Origin: an uncultured Burkholderiales bacterium
Lineage (GTDB): Bacteria; Pseudomonadota; Gammaproteobacteria; Burkholderiales; Burkholderiaceae_C
Reading direction: 5' to 3'
Assembly: GCA_903932865.1 (NCBI GenBank)
Contig: CAIZHQ010000012.1
Span: 109,531 to 173,530 of the forward strand
DNA: 64,000 bases
The position numbers and the translations under genes were made by a program. Of this stretch, positions 17,861-25,744 are shown piece after piece. Position 1 is the first letter of the stretch, and the number at the start of each line of letters is the position of its first letter. The notes under the pieces were generated by a model. It was not told the DNA's origin. It made no database searches and was given only the letters and a program-made list of their open reading frames with translations.

Positions 17861-18322
17861 TCAACCCACGATGTCCTCCCAGAGATCGAGCTCCTCGCCC
17901 GGTCGCTCGTTTGGAATGGAGATGCGCGAGCGAGACGCTGGGGTGAACCCCATCTCGATCGCAGCCTTGGTCATGATCTGGGCCTGCTTGTTGGCAATGG
18001 CCAGATACGGCGACTGCATGGGCACACCGCTGTGGGGTGCCTTAACCAAGAGTCCCGTTTTGCCGATACCCGCCTGGGCCTGTCGGTACAGGTCTGCCGC
18101 GCAGGCCCAGATTTCCAGCACGGACATGTCCAGCTTGCGAATCAGGGTGGGCGGCGCGCATTCAAGCGCGTAGCGCCAAGCGGCCTTGGCCCCTTCTGGC
18201 ATGTAGTCCGGAGGCTCGACCAGCAAGCCCTCTGGAATGGGCTCGTGGTAGTTGGTCCGGCATGGCTGCAAGGTCCCCTTGATCTGCTTGACTTGAGTCG
18301 GCAGTGGCTTGCGTCCGCCCAT
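17861..18322 (-). CDS. terS: Phage terminase small subunit, P27 family
   Basis: This 153-residue protein opens MGGRKPLPTQVKQIKGTLQP, a P27-family start, and has the central AWRYALECAPP and SVLEIWACAADLYRQAQ helices. It recognises the packaging site and recruits TerL. Together with the HNH nuclease just upstream it suggests HNH-assisted cos packaging, though no cos site can be fixed by eye in the 162 bp between them. Confidence 0.93.
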   Translation of the reverse strand: MGGRKPLPTQVKQIKGTLQPCRTNYHEPIPEGLLVEPPDYMPEGAKAAWRYALECAPPTLIRKLDMSVLEIWACAADLYRQAQAGIGKTGLLVKAPHSGVPMQSPYLAIANKQAQIMTKAAIEMGFTPASRSRISIPNERPGEELDLWEDIVG

Positions 18323-18484
18323 AAATCACCCGCTTGGTTTGATGTTCATTTGATGCACGGCCTTTGCTGCGCAGAGTCTTTGGAAAAGGGGATACCCCCC
18401 CTTGTTCAATTTGCACGCACAAAAATTTGCGCAAGCGTACGCATCTTGGGCGCTAGTCTGTAGAGATTCAGACCCCCTACCCCC

Positions 18485-18865
18485 TCAGGACGGTGCCTGA
18501 TTGCGCAGGGATGCCGTCTCTGAGGCGGTCTTGGCGTTGTGACAGGGCACGCACAGGCTCTGCAGGTTTGAGCGTTCAAAGCGCTCACCGCCAAGCTTCA
18601 CCGGAACGATGTGATCCACCACCTTGGCTGGCTGCAGCAAGCCCTTGGCCTGGCACCTGAAGCAAAGCGGGTTATCCCGTAACACCGCTGCACGTGTGTT
18701 GCGCCACCTGGCCGATTGATAGAAGCCGAGCTCTGTGTCGAACCCACGCCGCGCACGCCCGTACTCACGGTGCACTTGGGGCTGGTGATGGGTGCAGTAG
18801 CCGGGCACGTTCAGCACCTGCGCGCAACCCGGATATCGGCATGGAGTGGGCGCACTTCGCGGCAT
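18485..18865 (-). CDS. Phage HNH endonuclease
   Basis: This 126-residue protein has the HNH core. DHIVPVKLGG supplies the first histidine, an asparagine lies in FERSNLQSLC, and CHNAKT supplies the last. Zinc-binding CxxC pairs lie at NPLCFRCQAKG and LCVPCHN, and two further cysteines plus CTHH sit near the N-terminus. Such nucleases sit beside TerS/TerL in HK97-like phages and stimulate terminase cutting. It is the first gene of the late operon. Confidence 0.93.
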   Translation of the reverse strand: MPRSAPTPCRYPGCAQVLNVPGYCTHHQPQVHREYGRARRGFDTELGFYQSARWRNTRAAVLRDNPLCFRCQAKGLLQPAKVVDHIVPVKLGGERFERSNLQSLCVPCHNAKTASETASLRNQAPS

Positions 18866-18971
18866 CTCAATCGGCTTTCAAGGAATAAGCGACAGCTCGA
18901 AAAATTGACTTGGCTTCATCTTGATTCAGAGCGTCAATCCATCACATTGGATTAACGAAAGGAATCACCCA

Positions 18972-19178
18972 ATGAAACAAAACAAGGACCTGAACAACCT
19001 GCTGGAGCAGATCGCCAAAGAGCACTTGTTCATCGAAACGCTGGAAACGCAGCACCGTGATCGCCTGGACTTTCACGACGTCGCAGTCTGGTCCATCAAG
19101 GGCGCATTGGAGGCTGCTTACGCCGCAGGGATCGAAGCAGCAAAAAACACATCAACAACATCGAAAGGCAAACAATGA
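18972..19178 (+). CDS. Small DUF6900-like protein
   Basis: This 68-residue protein includes LLEQIAKEHLFIETLETQ and DFHDVAVWSIKGALEAAY, which resembles DUF6900, a family of short proteins from phages and mobile elements with no known function. It opens a three-gene plus-strand cassette that runs against the rest of the prophage. The ATG at 18972 is preferred to an upstream in-frame start because it begins at the conserved N-terminus. The stop overlaps the next gene by 4 bp. Confidence 0.75.
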   Translation: MKQNKDLNNLLEQIAKEHLFIETLETQHRDRLDFHDVAVWSIKGALEAAYAAGIEAAKNTSTTSKGKQ

Positions 19179-19618
19179 AACTCACGGACACCCAACGCGC
19201 GCTACTCGAAGCCGCCGCGCAGCATCCACAAAAGAAACTGACCAATTTCCCCGACACCCTCAAGGGTGGTGCACGCATCAAGGTGCTCACTGCCATGCGC
19301 AACGCACAGCTGATTGAGGCCAGCGCGTCAGAGCCCGAGGTGTACGTGGTCACAGCCACAGGGTTGCAAGAGGTCGGCATCACCACTCAGCCATCACGCA
19401 CAACACGGGAAGGCACCAAGCAAGCCGTACTGATCGAGTTGCTCAGGCGCGCAGAAGGCGCAACGCTGCCGCAGATGACCGAGGCCACAGGCTGGCAGAT
19501 TCACACCGTGCGCGGCGCGATGGCAGGCGCACTCAAGAAAAAGCTGGGGCTGGAAATCACCTCAGAGAAGCAGACCGGCACAGACCGCGTTTACCGCATC
19601 ACCACCACAACCGTTTGA
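19175..19618 (+). CDS. DUF3489 protein with winged-helix-like domains
   Basis: This 147-residue protein carries a C-terminal block beginning GTKQAVLIELLRRAEGATLP and continuing TGWQIHTVRGAMAGALKKKL, the DUF3489 signature. That block reads as a helix-turn-helix followed by basic residues, so DNA binding is likely. The N-terminal half (MKLTDTQRALLEAAAQHPQK) resembles a second winged helix. DUF3489 genes are often found near DUF2924/serine-recombinase modules, and one lies at 36.1-38.4 kb here. Confidence 0.85.
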   Translation: MKLTDTQRALLEAAAQHPQKKLTNFPDTLKGGARIKVLTAMRNAQLIEASASEPEVYVVTATGLQEVGITTQPSRTTREGTKQAVLIELLRRAEGATLPQMTEATGWQIHTVRGAMAGALKKKLGLEITSEKQTGTDRVYRITTTTV

Positions 19619-19625
19619 GGACCTC

Positions 19626-19985
19626 ATGAACCCCATCTCTATCACCATCGAATCCAAGCCCACGACCATCAACTTTGATGGCCGCGAATTGCAGGTTCAA
19701 AAGCTCAGCATCCCGCTGCCCTTTGGCCGAAAGCCTACAGACATCTCAGACATTGCCGCTTGCGGCGTCGAGGCGGTCTACGTGACCGAGATCCGGGAGA
19801 TGGACCCCGAAGAATTTGATGGCTTCAAATTGAACCTGGGCAAGTCACGCGACTGGCTCAAAGGCAAGGGAGGCAATTACTGGGATGGCCGGTTGTGCGT
19901 GATGGTGCGCGCACCTGGTCGCCCCTACTTGTTCATCGATCCATCCGGAGGAGACAGCGTTCGCTACCTCGCGCGTCTGGGCTGA
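19626..19985 (+). CDS. Hypothetical protein of plus-strand phage cassette
   Basis: This 119-residue protein was not recognised. It is beta-rich, with GRKPTDISDIAACG, NLGKSRDWLKGKGGNYWDG and a C-terminal PYLFIDPSGGDSVRYLARLG. No signal peptide, membrane segment or cysteine motif is visible. It starts 7 bp after the DUF3489 stop with a GAGG ribosome binding site, so it is probably co-transcribed with it. Confidence 0.65.
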   Translation: MNPISITIESKPTTINFDGRELQVQKLSIPLPFGRKPTDISDIAACGVEAVYVTEIREMDPEEFDGFKLNLGKSRDWLKGKGGNYWDGRLCVMVRAPGRPYLFIDPSGGDSVRYLARLG

Positions 19986-20084
19986 TCAGTCACAAATAAG
20001 CAACTGATCAGAAAGATTGGATGAATCGCTTTACTTCATCCCCAAGTAGAGCGTTCATAGAGGCATCGCAACAAGGACGAACCC

Positions 20085-20444
20085 ATGCACATCAACACCA
20101 CACCGACAACACAAAACGAGGCCTGGGGCTTTTGGGGAACGATGGGTGGTCACGCCTGCGTGGCCTGGCCCGTCGCCATGCAACAAATCGCCGAGGTCAC
20201 AGGCGAACCTCTTGAATCGGTCCGGGCATTCCTGGACAGCAAGCAAGGCAGGCACTTCGCCGATTCGGTCCGAGACGGACTGGCCGCAGGCCTTTCGATC
20301 AACGCTACTGTCGCCCAAGCCATCGCCAAATGGATGGACTGGAAGATAGGCCGCATCACAGCGCGTGAAACAGGCATCCCACGAGGCCTGCCCTACCTGA
20401 CCGGCTTTGTGATTCACTGTGGCTTGGATGAGGTCTGCTACTGA
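20085..20444 (+). CDS. Hypothetical protein, convergent with the methyltransferase
   Basis: This 119-residue protein has no family assignment. The central part (QIAEVTGEPLESVRAFLDSK, followed by a basic helix) may be a small helical DNA-binding or partner domain. The C-terminal segment includes WMDWKIGRITARETGIP. The gene ends 7 bp inside the end of the minus-strand methyltransferase gene, a tight convergent overlap. A spaced AGG-type ribosome binding site precedes the ATG. Confidence 0.6.
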   Translation: MHINTTPTTQNEAWGFWGTMGGHACVAWPVAMQQIAEVTGEPLESVRAFLDSKQGRHFADSVRDGLAAGLSINATVAQAIAKWMDWKIGRITARETGIPRGLPYLTGFVIHCGLDEVCY

Positions 20445-21697
20445 GCCACAGGCTCGGCATGTTTAGATGTAGCGGCGTTGGCAAATGAAACGCCATCGTC
20501 CTCACGTACCGCCTGCTGGCCGGTGTAGTCCTCCCAGCGTTTGATGATCACATCCACGAACTTGGGGTCAAGTTCAATGAGTCGAGCCTGACGCCCAGTC
20601 TTTTCGCTGGCGATCAGGGTGGTGCCCGAACCTCCAAACAGGTCCAGAACGATGTCCCGGCTCTTGGATGAATTCTTGATGGCCCGCTCAACCAACTCGA
20701 CAGGCTTCATGGTCGGATGCAGGTCATTGACCCGGGGTTTGTTGTAGTTCCAGATGTCCGATTGGTCGCGATCTCCGCACCAGAAGTGGTCCGAGCCCTG
20801 CTTCCACCCATACAGGATGGGCTCGTACTGGCGCTGGTAATCCGCGCGCCCGAGCGTGAAGGTGTTCTTGGACCAGATGATGAACGTGGACCACTTGCCA
20901 CCTGCCTTGATCCAGGCCTTTTGCAGGGTGTGCAGCTCGGACGAGCTCATGCACACGTAGCAGGCGCCCTTGGTGACCAGGAGCAGGTTTAGGCAGGCGT
21001 CGTAAAGGAACTGGAAAAAGCCATCGCCCAAGTCGTCGTTCATGATGCGCCGGTCTTTGCCCCGCATCTTGTCCTTAGCGCTGTTGCCGTAGTCCACGTT
21101 GTAGGGTGGATCGGTGAAGGTCATGTCTGCAAGCTGTCCGCCCATGAGGCGCTCGACATCCGACAGGACCGTTGAGTCGCCACATAGGAGGCGGTGGTTG
21201 CCGAGAATCCACAAGTCCCCAGGTCTGGAAACAGGATCTACTGGTGCTTCTGGGATTGCATCATCCTCAGTTAAACCACCGCCTGACTCGTCGCCGTTGA
21301 GCAGCTCTTCGAGCTCCTTGTCGGTGAAACCCATCAGGTCCAGATCAAAGTCGGCCGCCTTGAGCTCAGCCAACTCGAGTTTCAAGAGCTCGTCATCCCA
21401 GCCTGCGTTCTCGGCCAACCGGTTGTCGGCCAGGATGTAGGCCTTCTTCTGCTCGGGGGTCAGGTGGCCCAGCTCAATGACCGGCACCTCCTTGAGACCG
21501 AGCTTGCGCGCAGCCATCAAGCGACCGTGACCGGCGATCACGCCCTTGTCACCGTCCGTGAGGATCGGGTTGGTCCAGCCGAACTCGGTGATGGAGGCTG
21601 CAATCTGGGCAACCTGGGCATCGCTGTGGGTACGGGCATTGCGTGCATACGGGACGAGCACGTCCACTGGGACCATTCGGATCTCAGGATGATTCAT
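20438..21697 (-). CDS. ParB-domain adenine/cytosine-N4 DNA methyltransferase (beta class)
   Basis: This 419-residue protein has an N-terminal ParB/Srx-like domain at about residues 5-95, with DGDKGVIAGHGRLMAARKLG. A methyltransferase of the N6-adenine/N4-cytosine type follows. Motif IV is DPPY at 196-199, and motif I is FGGSG at 354-358. Motif IV before motif I with the target domain between gives class beta. No restriction endonuclease gene is adjacent, so it is an orphan enzyme, perhaps protecting phage DNA or regulating phage genes. DPPY suggests N6-adenine, but the target site is unknown. Confidence 0.93.
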   Translation of the reverse strand: MNHPEIRMVPVDVLVPYARNARTHSDAQVAQIAASITEFGWTNPILTDGDKGVIAGHGRLMAARKLGLKEVPVIELGHLTPEQKKAYILADNRLAENAGWDDELLKLELAELKAADFDLDLMGFTDKELEELLNGDESGGGLTEDDAIPEAPVDPVSRPGDLWILGNHRLLCGDSTVLSDVERLMGGQLADMTFTDPPYNVDYGNSAKDKMRGKDRRIMNDDLGDGFFQFLYDACLNLLLVTKGACYVCMSSSELHTLQKAWIKAGGKWSTFIIWSKNTFTLGRADYQRQYEPILYGWKQGSDHFWCGDRDQSDIWNYNKPRVNDLHPTMKPVELVERAIKNSSKSRDIVLDLFGGSGTTLIASEKTGRQARLIELDPKFVDVIIKRWEDYTGQQAVREDDGVSFANAATSKHAEPVAQ

Positions 21698-21742
21698 GGG
21701 GAGTGACCGGTAAAATCGACCGCAAAACGAGAATGTTCAGCA

Positions 21743-21964
21743 GTGCAAATCAAAGTAGTTCGCGGGGTTCTGGCCCGCAAAAGCCCGACTGAGGCCACAG
21801 CATCCGGAGCAGGCTTTACGCCGCTGATTGCTGGGACCTACGAAGTGGGATCAGAAATTCATAGCCGTCTGGAAGTTCTCCGCGAGGGAAAACCGACTGT
21901 GTACCTGCCGCTGGAAAAGCTGGCGGAGTACGAGGCCTCTGGAGAAATCGAAGTTCATCGATAG
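21743..21964 (+). CDS. Small hypothetical protein divergent from the methyltransferase
   Basis: This 73-residue protein begins at a GTG (21743) and reads MQIKVVRGVLARKSPTEATA, ending EYEASGEIEVHR. It is a small beta-rich, basic protein of no known family. It is divergent from the methyltransferase gene with 45 bp between starts, so the two may share a control region. It is followed by the repeat-rich candidate origin. Confidence 0.5.
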   Translation: MQIKVVRGVLARKSPTEATASGAGFTPLIAGTYEVGSEIHSRLEVLREGKPTVYLPLEKLAEYEASGEIEVHR

Positions 21965-21998
21965 GAGTCGGACAACAGTCAGTAGACGTCGATGTCAT

Positions 21999-22086
21999 CG
22001 ACTGTCTTTGACTCTTTCTCAACTTTTTTCGACTGTTTCGGGGAAGTTTCGGGGTGTCATCGACTGTGTGCGACTGTCATCACTGT
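21999..22086 (+). repeat. Phased CGACTGT direct repeats (iteron-like)
   Basis: Four exact CGACTGT copies start at 21999, 22030, 22061 and 22071, and a degenerate TCACTGT starts at 22080. Spacings of 31, 31, 10 and 9 bases are close to whole turns of DNA, placing the copies on one helix face. The first and third copies sit in the longer repeat GTCATCGACTGT (21994-22005 and 22056-22067). Confidence 0.6.
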
Positions 22087-22145
22087 CTTTGTACTCGTTT
22101 GTCCACCGTAGATGAAAATGTAGCTGCAAATCGGCGAAATGTTGC

Positions 22146-22221
22146 AGCGTGTTTTGGCTCCAAAAACCGCGCATTCACTTTTCAGATTGAATTGCGCCGC
22201 GCATGCACGCCAAAACACGCT
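22146..22221. repeat. Perfect 13-bp inverted repeat
   Basis: AGCGTGTTTTGGC at 22146-22158 is the exact reverse complement of GCCAAAACACGCT at 22209-22221, with 50 bases between. It could be a stem-loop, a protein site pair or part of the origin. There is no T tract after it on either strand that would make it a simple terminator. Confidence 0.6.
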
Positions 22222-22244
22222 AATTTCCTCTCTGGTTCGAATCC

Positions 22245-22640
22245 TCACAGTTTGGGTTGCGCTGACTGCCTGTTGAGCAGATCAGCCACCACCTGCATGT
22301 CCCGCTTCCAGCGTCTCCACGCCGTCGTACGGTCACAGGCAAAGCGTTTGCTGATCTCCACCCAGTCAAAGCGCTTGGCCCGCATCCACACCAGGTGCCG
22401 CTCATCGAGCTCGAGCATCTGCACCCAGCGCATGACTTCGAGCATGCGTTCCACGTCCTGAGGAGACGGGGGCGGTAATCGGTACACCTTGTGCGGATCC
22501 GGGTAGGCATCACTTGGCAGTATCACGATGGGCCAGGTGCTGGCGTAGCCCTGCACCATCACGCGTGGCAGGCGTCTGGCCGTTCTGGCCGCATCGACAA
22601 ATCGGTCTGCCACCGTCTCGACTGTCCAGGCTTCAACCAT
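22245..22640 (-). CDS. DUF6362-like phage protein
   Basis: From the ATG at 22640 the protein has 131 residues. The segment RMLEVMRWVQMLELDERHLVWMRA and the HTH-like WVEISKRFACDRTTAWRRWKR match a DUF6362-type phage protein with a likely helix-turn-helix. The start is preferred to the ATG at 22691 because a strong AGGAGGT site lies 5 bases before it and it overlaps the upstream gene's stop by 8 bp (ATGGTTGA). DNA binding is inferred. Confidence 0.75.
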   Translation of the reverse strand: MVEAWTVETVADRFVDAARTARRLPRVMVQGYASTWPIVILPSDAYPDPHKVYRLPPPSPQDVERMLEVMRWVQMLELDERHLVWMRAKRFDWVEISKRFACDRTTAWRRWKRDMQVVADLLNRQSAQPKL

Positions 22641-22857
22641 GGCCACCTCCTCTGGTCTGAACAGGGCGCTGGCCATAAAGTCGCTCGCCAATGGAATGGA
22701 TGAGCTGTCGCTCTAGGAAGTCAAGCCGCTCGTCTTCTTCCGAGACGACCAGGATGTGCTGCTCGCGCCACCCCTGGCGCTTGGCCGCCTCGACGTCCAT
22801 GGGAGTGGCCTGCATGCGCCCAAGGGGCGATGGGTAACGTGCTGAAGGGATCTTCAT
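22633..22857 (-). CDS. Small hypothetical phage protein
   Basis: This 74-residue protein begins MKIPSARYPSPLGRMQ and has VEAAKRQGWREQHILVVSEE. It was not recognised. It overlaps the preceding 66-residue gene by 4 bp (ATGA) and the following DUF6362-like gene by 8 bp, the pattern of a coupled early operon. No motif, membrane segment or signal peptide was seen. Confidence 0.7.
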   Translation of the reverse strand: MKIPSARYPSPLGRMQATPMDVEAAKRQGWREQHILVVSEEDERLDFLERQLIHSIGERLYGQRPVQTRGGGHG

Positions 22858-23054
22858 ACCTGCCCTCCAAACGAAATATTCCGATGCGCCGCTGGGAAGT
22901 CAAAAACGGACTTGTCCGGTTTTGACAATGGGTCTGACGCTTTTGACGGTACAAAACACTCCTTCTCTTTGTGCGCGTCTACGCGCCCGCGTAAAGAACC
23001 AATGTAATGACTCGTCAGTTGTGTCAAAGAGCCAATATCTGAAATCTTTTTCAT
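22854..23054 (-). CDS. Small hypothetical phage protein
   Basis: This 66-residue basic protein begins MKKISDIGSLTQLTSHYIGS and was not recognised. A clear GAGAGGAAA ribosome binding site lies before the ATG. It follows the primase-helicase stop by 12 bp and overlaps the next gene by ATGA, so it is almost certainly a translated member of the early operon. Confidence 0.65.
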   Translation of the reverse strand: MKKISDIGSLTQLTSHYIGSLRGRVDAHKEKECFVPSKASDPLSKPDKSVFDFPAAHRNISFGGQV

Positions 23055-23066
23055 TGAAATTTCCTC

Positions 23067-25385
23067 TCAATCATCGTTGTACGGATAGGACCGGGCAGGC
23101 AAAGAGGTGGGCTGTTTGAGGTCGATCCCCTGATAGCCACGCACGCCCATGGAGTTGCGCCACTTGTCAAAACGTCTGGCCAACAAGGCGTCTGAAAACC
23201 GGCGCTGCGTGCCTATGTACTCACCACTGAGTTCTGCCCACTGCTTCCAGTCGTTAAAGAGCGTGGCCGTCAGCGCCTTGTGATTGACGCCCAGGTTGCA
23301 GCGCTCTGTCATCCATCTGCCCATGGCGTCTTCGGCCTCGAAGTACTCCTCGGTCGCGCTCACAACAGACTTGGGCTGGCTCAAGCCTTGGCTTTGCCAG
23401 AGCAGGCAACCCTGGACGGCCCAGGCCATGATTCCGTCGCGCTCAGCCAGCAGCTTTTCGGTCAGGAGCGGATCGCGCTTTTCTGGAGGGACCGTGATCG
23501 TGAAAGGGATCAGGTGCATGCGGCGGCGCATGGCCTCATCGATGTTGCGGATCGCAGGCTTGTGGTTACCGGCAATCAAGAGCTTGAACTGCGGTCTGTA
23601 GGTGAAGAAATCTTGGTGCATCAGGCGCGCCGTGATGTCATCCCCACCCGTGATCGCCTTGATCTTGGATTCGTTCCAGCGCCTGCCTTGCTCTGTCTCA
23701 GTTGCCGATACAAAGCGTGCACCACGCAGACCTGCCAGATCGGTGGGGTGCCGGTCCGAGCGCGACTCCATGAAGGTGTCCATAGGAGCATTGGCGGCAT
23801 AGTCGCCCAGCACCGTGGAGATCACGTTCACGAAGACCGACTTGCCGTTTGCACCGGTGCCGTACAGGAAAAACAGTGCGTGGGTGCTGATGTCGCCCGT
23901 CAGGCAGTAACCCACCACACGCTGCAGGTAGTCCTGCAACTCGTCATCACCCCCTGTGACGTTGACCAGGAAATTGCGCCAGACCGGGCAATCCCCTTGA
24001 GGGGTGGCCGTGGTCACCTTGGTCATGCGGCGCTCGCGGTCATGCGGACCACGCGCACCAGTGCGAAGATCCACGATGCCACCAGGCGTGTTGAGAAGCC
24101 AAACGCTTGAGTCCCACTCATCGACCGAGGCGCTGTGGCGCGGTTCGGAGCGCACAATGCGCTCGATCGCCGAGATGGTTCCAGAGCTGGCCAAGCGACC
24201 TTTGAGCTTGGTGCCATCGGCATGCACTGAGGCTGCCCGGCAAATCAGGCGACAAAGGTGCATGACATACAAGGCCTTGTCGATGTTCCAGCGCACGCCG
24301 TTCCACACAAGCCACTTGCTCCATGGTGCGCAGTAGCGCCATTCCTCGGCGAACTGGTGAGAAAAGGCCATGGCCAGCCCATCCTCGTTTGTGTAGTCGA
24401 TCCCATCGACCAGCTGCATGGGCGTGTGTGCGTCGATCTGATGCACCACCGGCACGCGCTCGCCCACGGCAAGAAAGCCAGCGATGTCAAAGCCGTCTTG
24501 CACCGCATCGGCCACATCCCAGCCCTCGGGCTTTTCTGCCGGGGGCTGCAAGATGACGCAGGACTTGGCCCCAGCCTGCATGATGGCCTGCGAAGCATGG
24601 TCGGCATATTGCCAGCCAGGTTTGTCGCGATCTGGCCAGATCAGGACGTGCTTGCCAGACATAGGGGACCAGTCGGTTTTCTCAACCGGTGCATTAGCGC
24701 CGTGCATGGCCGTGGTGGCACACACACCCAGATCAATCAATACTTGTGCGCACTTCTCACCCTCCACCATCACGACCTGCTCAGCCTTGAGCATGCCCGG
24801 CTGGTTGTACAGCGGACGCGGCTCAGGTGGAGCCATCTTGCGGCGGCGCACATCCCATGGCCTGAACTCCTTGCGGCCCGGCTCTGGGTCGTAGCGGTAC
24901 ACCACGGCGATGAGTTTTCCGCTGGCATCCTGGTAATCCCACTTGGCTGTTGCAGGTCCCAGCTCATCCACTGCAGGGGCTTTGGCTTTGCTCGCGGCCA
25001 CCGCGCTGACGGGCATAGCCGAGACGCGTCCGAGCCAGCCTTTAGCCCGTTCGAGCACCTGGGGAAACTGGGCCTGCACATCGAGGTTGTAGTAGCGGGC
25101 GATGAGGTCGAGGATGTCTCCGCCCTCACCCGTGGCGCGGTCGGTCCACAGCCCCACCTTAGGACCAGAGAGCAAAAGCTCCAGGCTGTCGCCCGGCCCT
25201 CCCATCACATCGCCCACCAGGTATTTGTTCTGGCGGCGCTTTCCTGAGGGCCAGATATCCAGAGCCAGCAAGGGCAGCTGGTCATTCAAGGCTGCGCGGA
25301 TTTCATCCTTCTCTCGGGCAGCGTCAGCACCGTCCCCTGCCACCTTGCGGGTGTAGCCACCGGGGGCATCATTGAAGTCAAGCAT
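23067..25385 (-). CDS. P4-type phage primase-helicase (TOPRIM plus SF3 helicase)
   Basis: From the ATG at 25385 the protein has 772 residues. The N-terminal part holds a TOPRIM-like motif (VVMVEGEK at 204-211 and DRD at 252-254). The middle matches the D5-N region. The SF3 helicase has Walker A GTGANGKS at 509-516, with ITGGDDITARLMHQDFFTYR and LIAGNHKPAI further on. It unwinds and primes phage DNA during replication. The AAGGAGGT site and 8-bp overlap with the upstream stop decide this start. The candidate origin lies about 0.8 kb downstream, near its likely site of action. Confidence 0.93.
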   Translation of the reverse strand: MLDFNDAPGGYTRKVAGDGADAAREKDEIRAALNDQLPLLALDIWPSGKRRQNKYLVGDVMGGPGDSLELLLSGPKVGLWTDRATGEGGDILDLIARYYNLDVQAQFPQVLERAKGWLGRVSAMPVSAVAASKAKAPAVDELGPATAKWDYQDASGKLIAVVYRYDPEPGRKEFRPWDVRRRKMAPPEPRPLYNQPGMLKAEQVVMVEGEKCAQVLIDLGVCATTAMHGANAPVEKTDWSPMSGKHVLIWPDRDKPGWQYADHASQAIMQAGAKSCVILQPPAEKPEGWDVADAVQDGFDIAGFLAVGERVPVVHQIDAHTPMQLVDGIDYTNEDGLAMAFSHQFAEEWRYCAPWSKWLVWNGVRWNIDKALYVMHLCRLICRAASVHADGTKLKGRLASSGTISAIERIVRSEPRHSASVDEWDSSVWLLNTPGGIVDLRTGARGPHDRERRMTKVTTATPQGDCPVWRNFLVNVTGGDDELQDYLQRVVGYCLTGDISTHALFFLYGTGANGKSVFVNVISTVLGDYAANAPMDTFMESRSDRHPTDLAGLRGARFVSATETEQGRRWNESKIKAITGGDDITARLMHQDFFTYRPQFKLLIAGNHKPAIRNIDEAMRRRMHLIPFTITVPPEKRDPLLTEKLLAERDGIMAWAVQGCLLWQSQGLSQPKSVVSATEEYFEAEDAMGRWMTERCNLGVNHKALTATLFNDWKQWAELSGEYIGTQRRFSDALLARRFDKWRNSMGVRGYQGIDLKQPTSLPARSYPYNDD

Positions 25386-25665
25386 GTGCACCTCCTTTCT
25401 GGGTTGTGCTCGTATGCCCGGCTTGTCGGGCTGCATAACCAACTTGCCACTTGTGCAGCTCGCGGATGCGATAGCGCACCATGCGACTGATCAGGTAGAA
25501 CGGAATCCCCATCTCGGCTCGTTTACGAGCATCGATGAAGTAGTACAGGGGAAGATTCAGTGCTGTCGAGGCCTGCTCGGCCGTCACGAATGGCTCATCT
25601 GTGAAATCGCCGACCGAATGAACTGGCTGCGGCGTTGAAGAAATCATTGGATTGGTGTTGTTCAT
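25378..25665 (-). CDS. Small HTH-like phage protein upstream of the primase gene
   Basis: This 95-residue protein has a central segment EPFVTAEQASTALNLPLYYF followed by IPFYLISRMVRYRIRELHKW, which resembles the HTH_17/excisionase-like DNA-binding fold. The family was not identified firmly. The stop overlaps the primase start by 8 bp, so translation is coupled. A role as an excisionase or early regulator is inference. Confidence 0.65.
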   Translation of the reverse strand: MNNTNPMISSTPQPVHSVGDFTDEPFVTAEQASTALNLPLYYFIDARKRAEMGIPFYLISRMVRYRIRELHKWQVGYAARQAGHTSTTQKGGAHA

Positions 25666-25744
25666 GAAAACAGTCTTCCCTGCAGGCGGCTTTCGCCGCC
25701 CGCATCGGTTGGTTTTTGAAAATTGAGGAGACGCTCCGCCGAAC

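Larger units (their letters stand above)
21965..22244. other. Candidate phage replication origin region (repeat-rich, non-coding)
   Basis: This 280-bp gap between convergent genes contains phased short direct repeats (21999-22086) and a perfect 13-bp inverted repeat (22146-22221). It lies close to the primase-helicase gene. P4-like alpha proteins bind short repeats at their origin, so an origin is the leading reading. A regulatory or RNA-structure role is possible. Confidence 0.4.

Noticed and set aside
22234..22244. GGTTCGAATCC resembling a tRNA T-arm
   Set aside because: The flanking bases do not form the T stem or acceptor stem, and no D or anticodon arm could be found, so it is not a tRNA gene and is at best chance.
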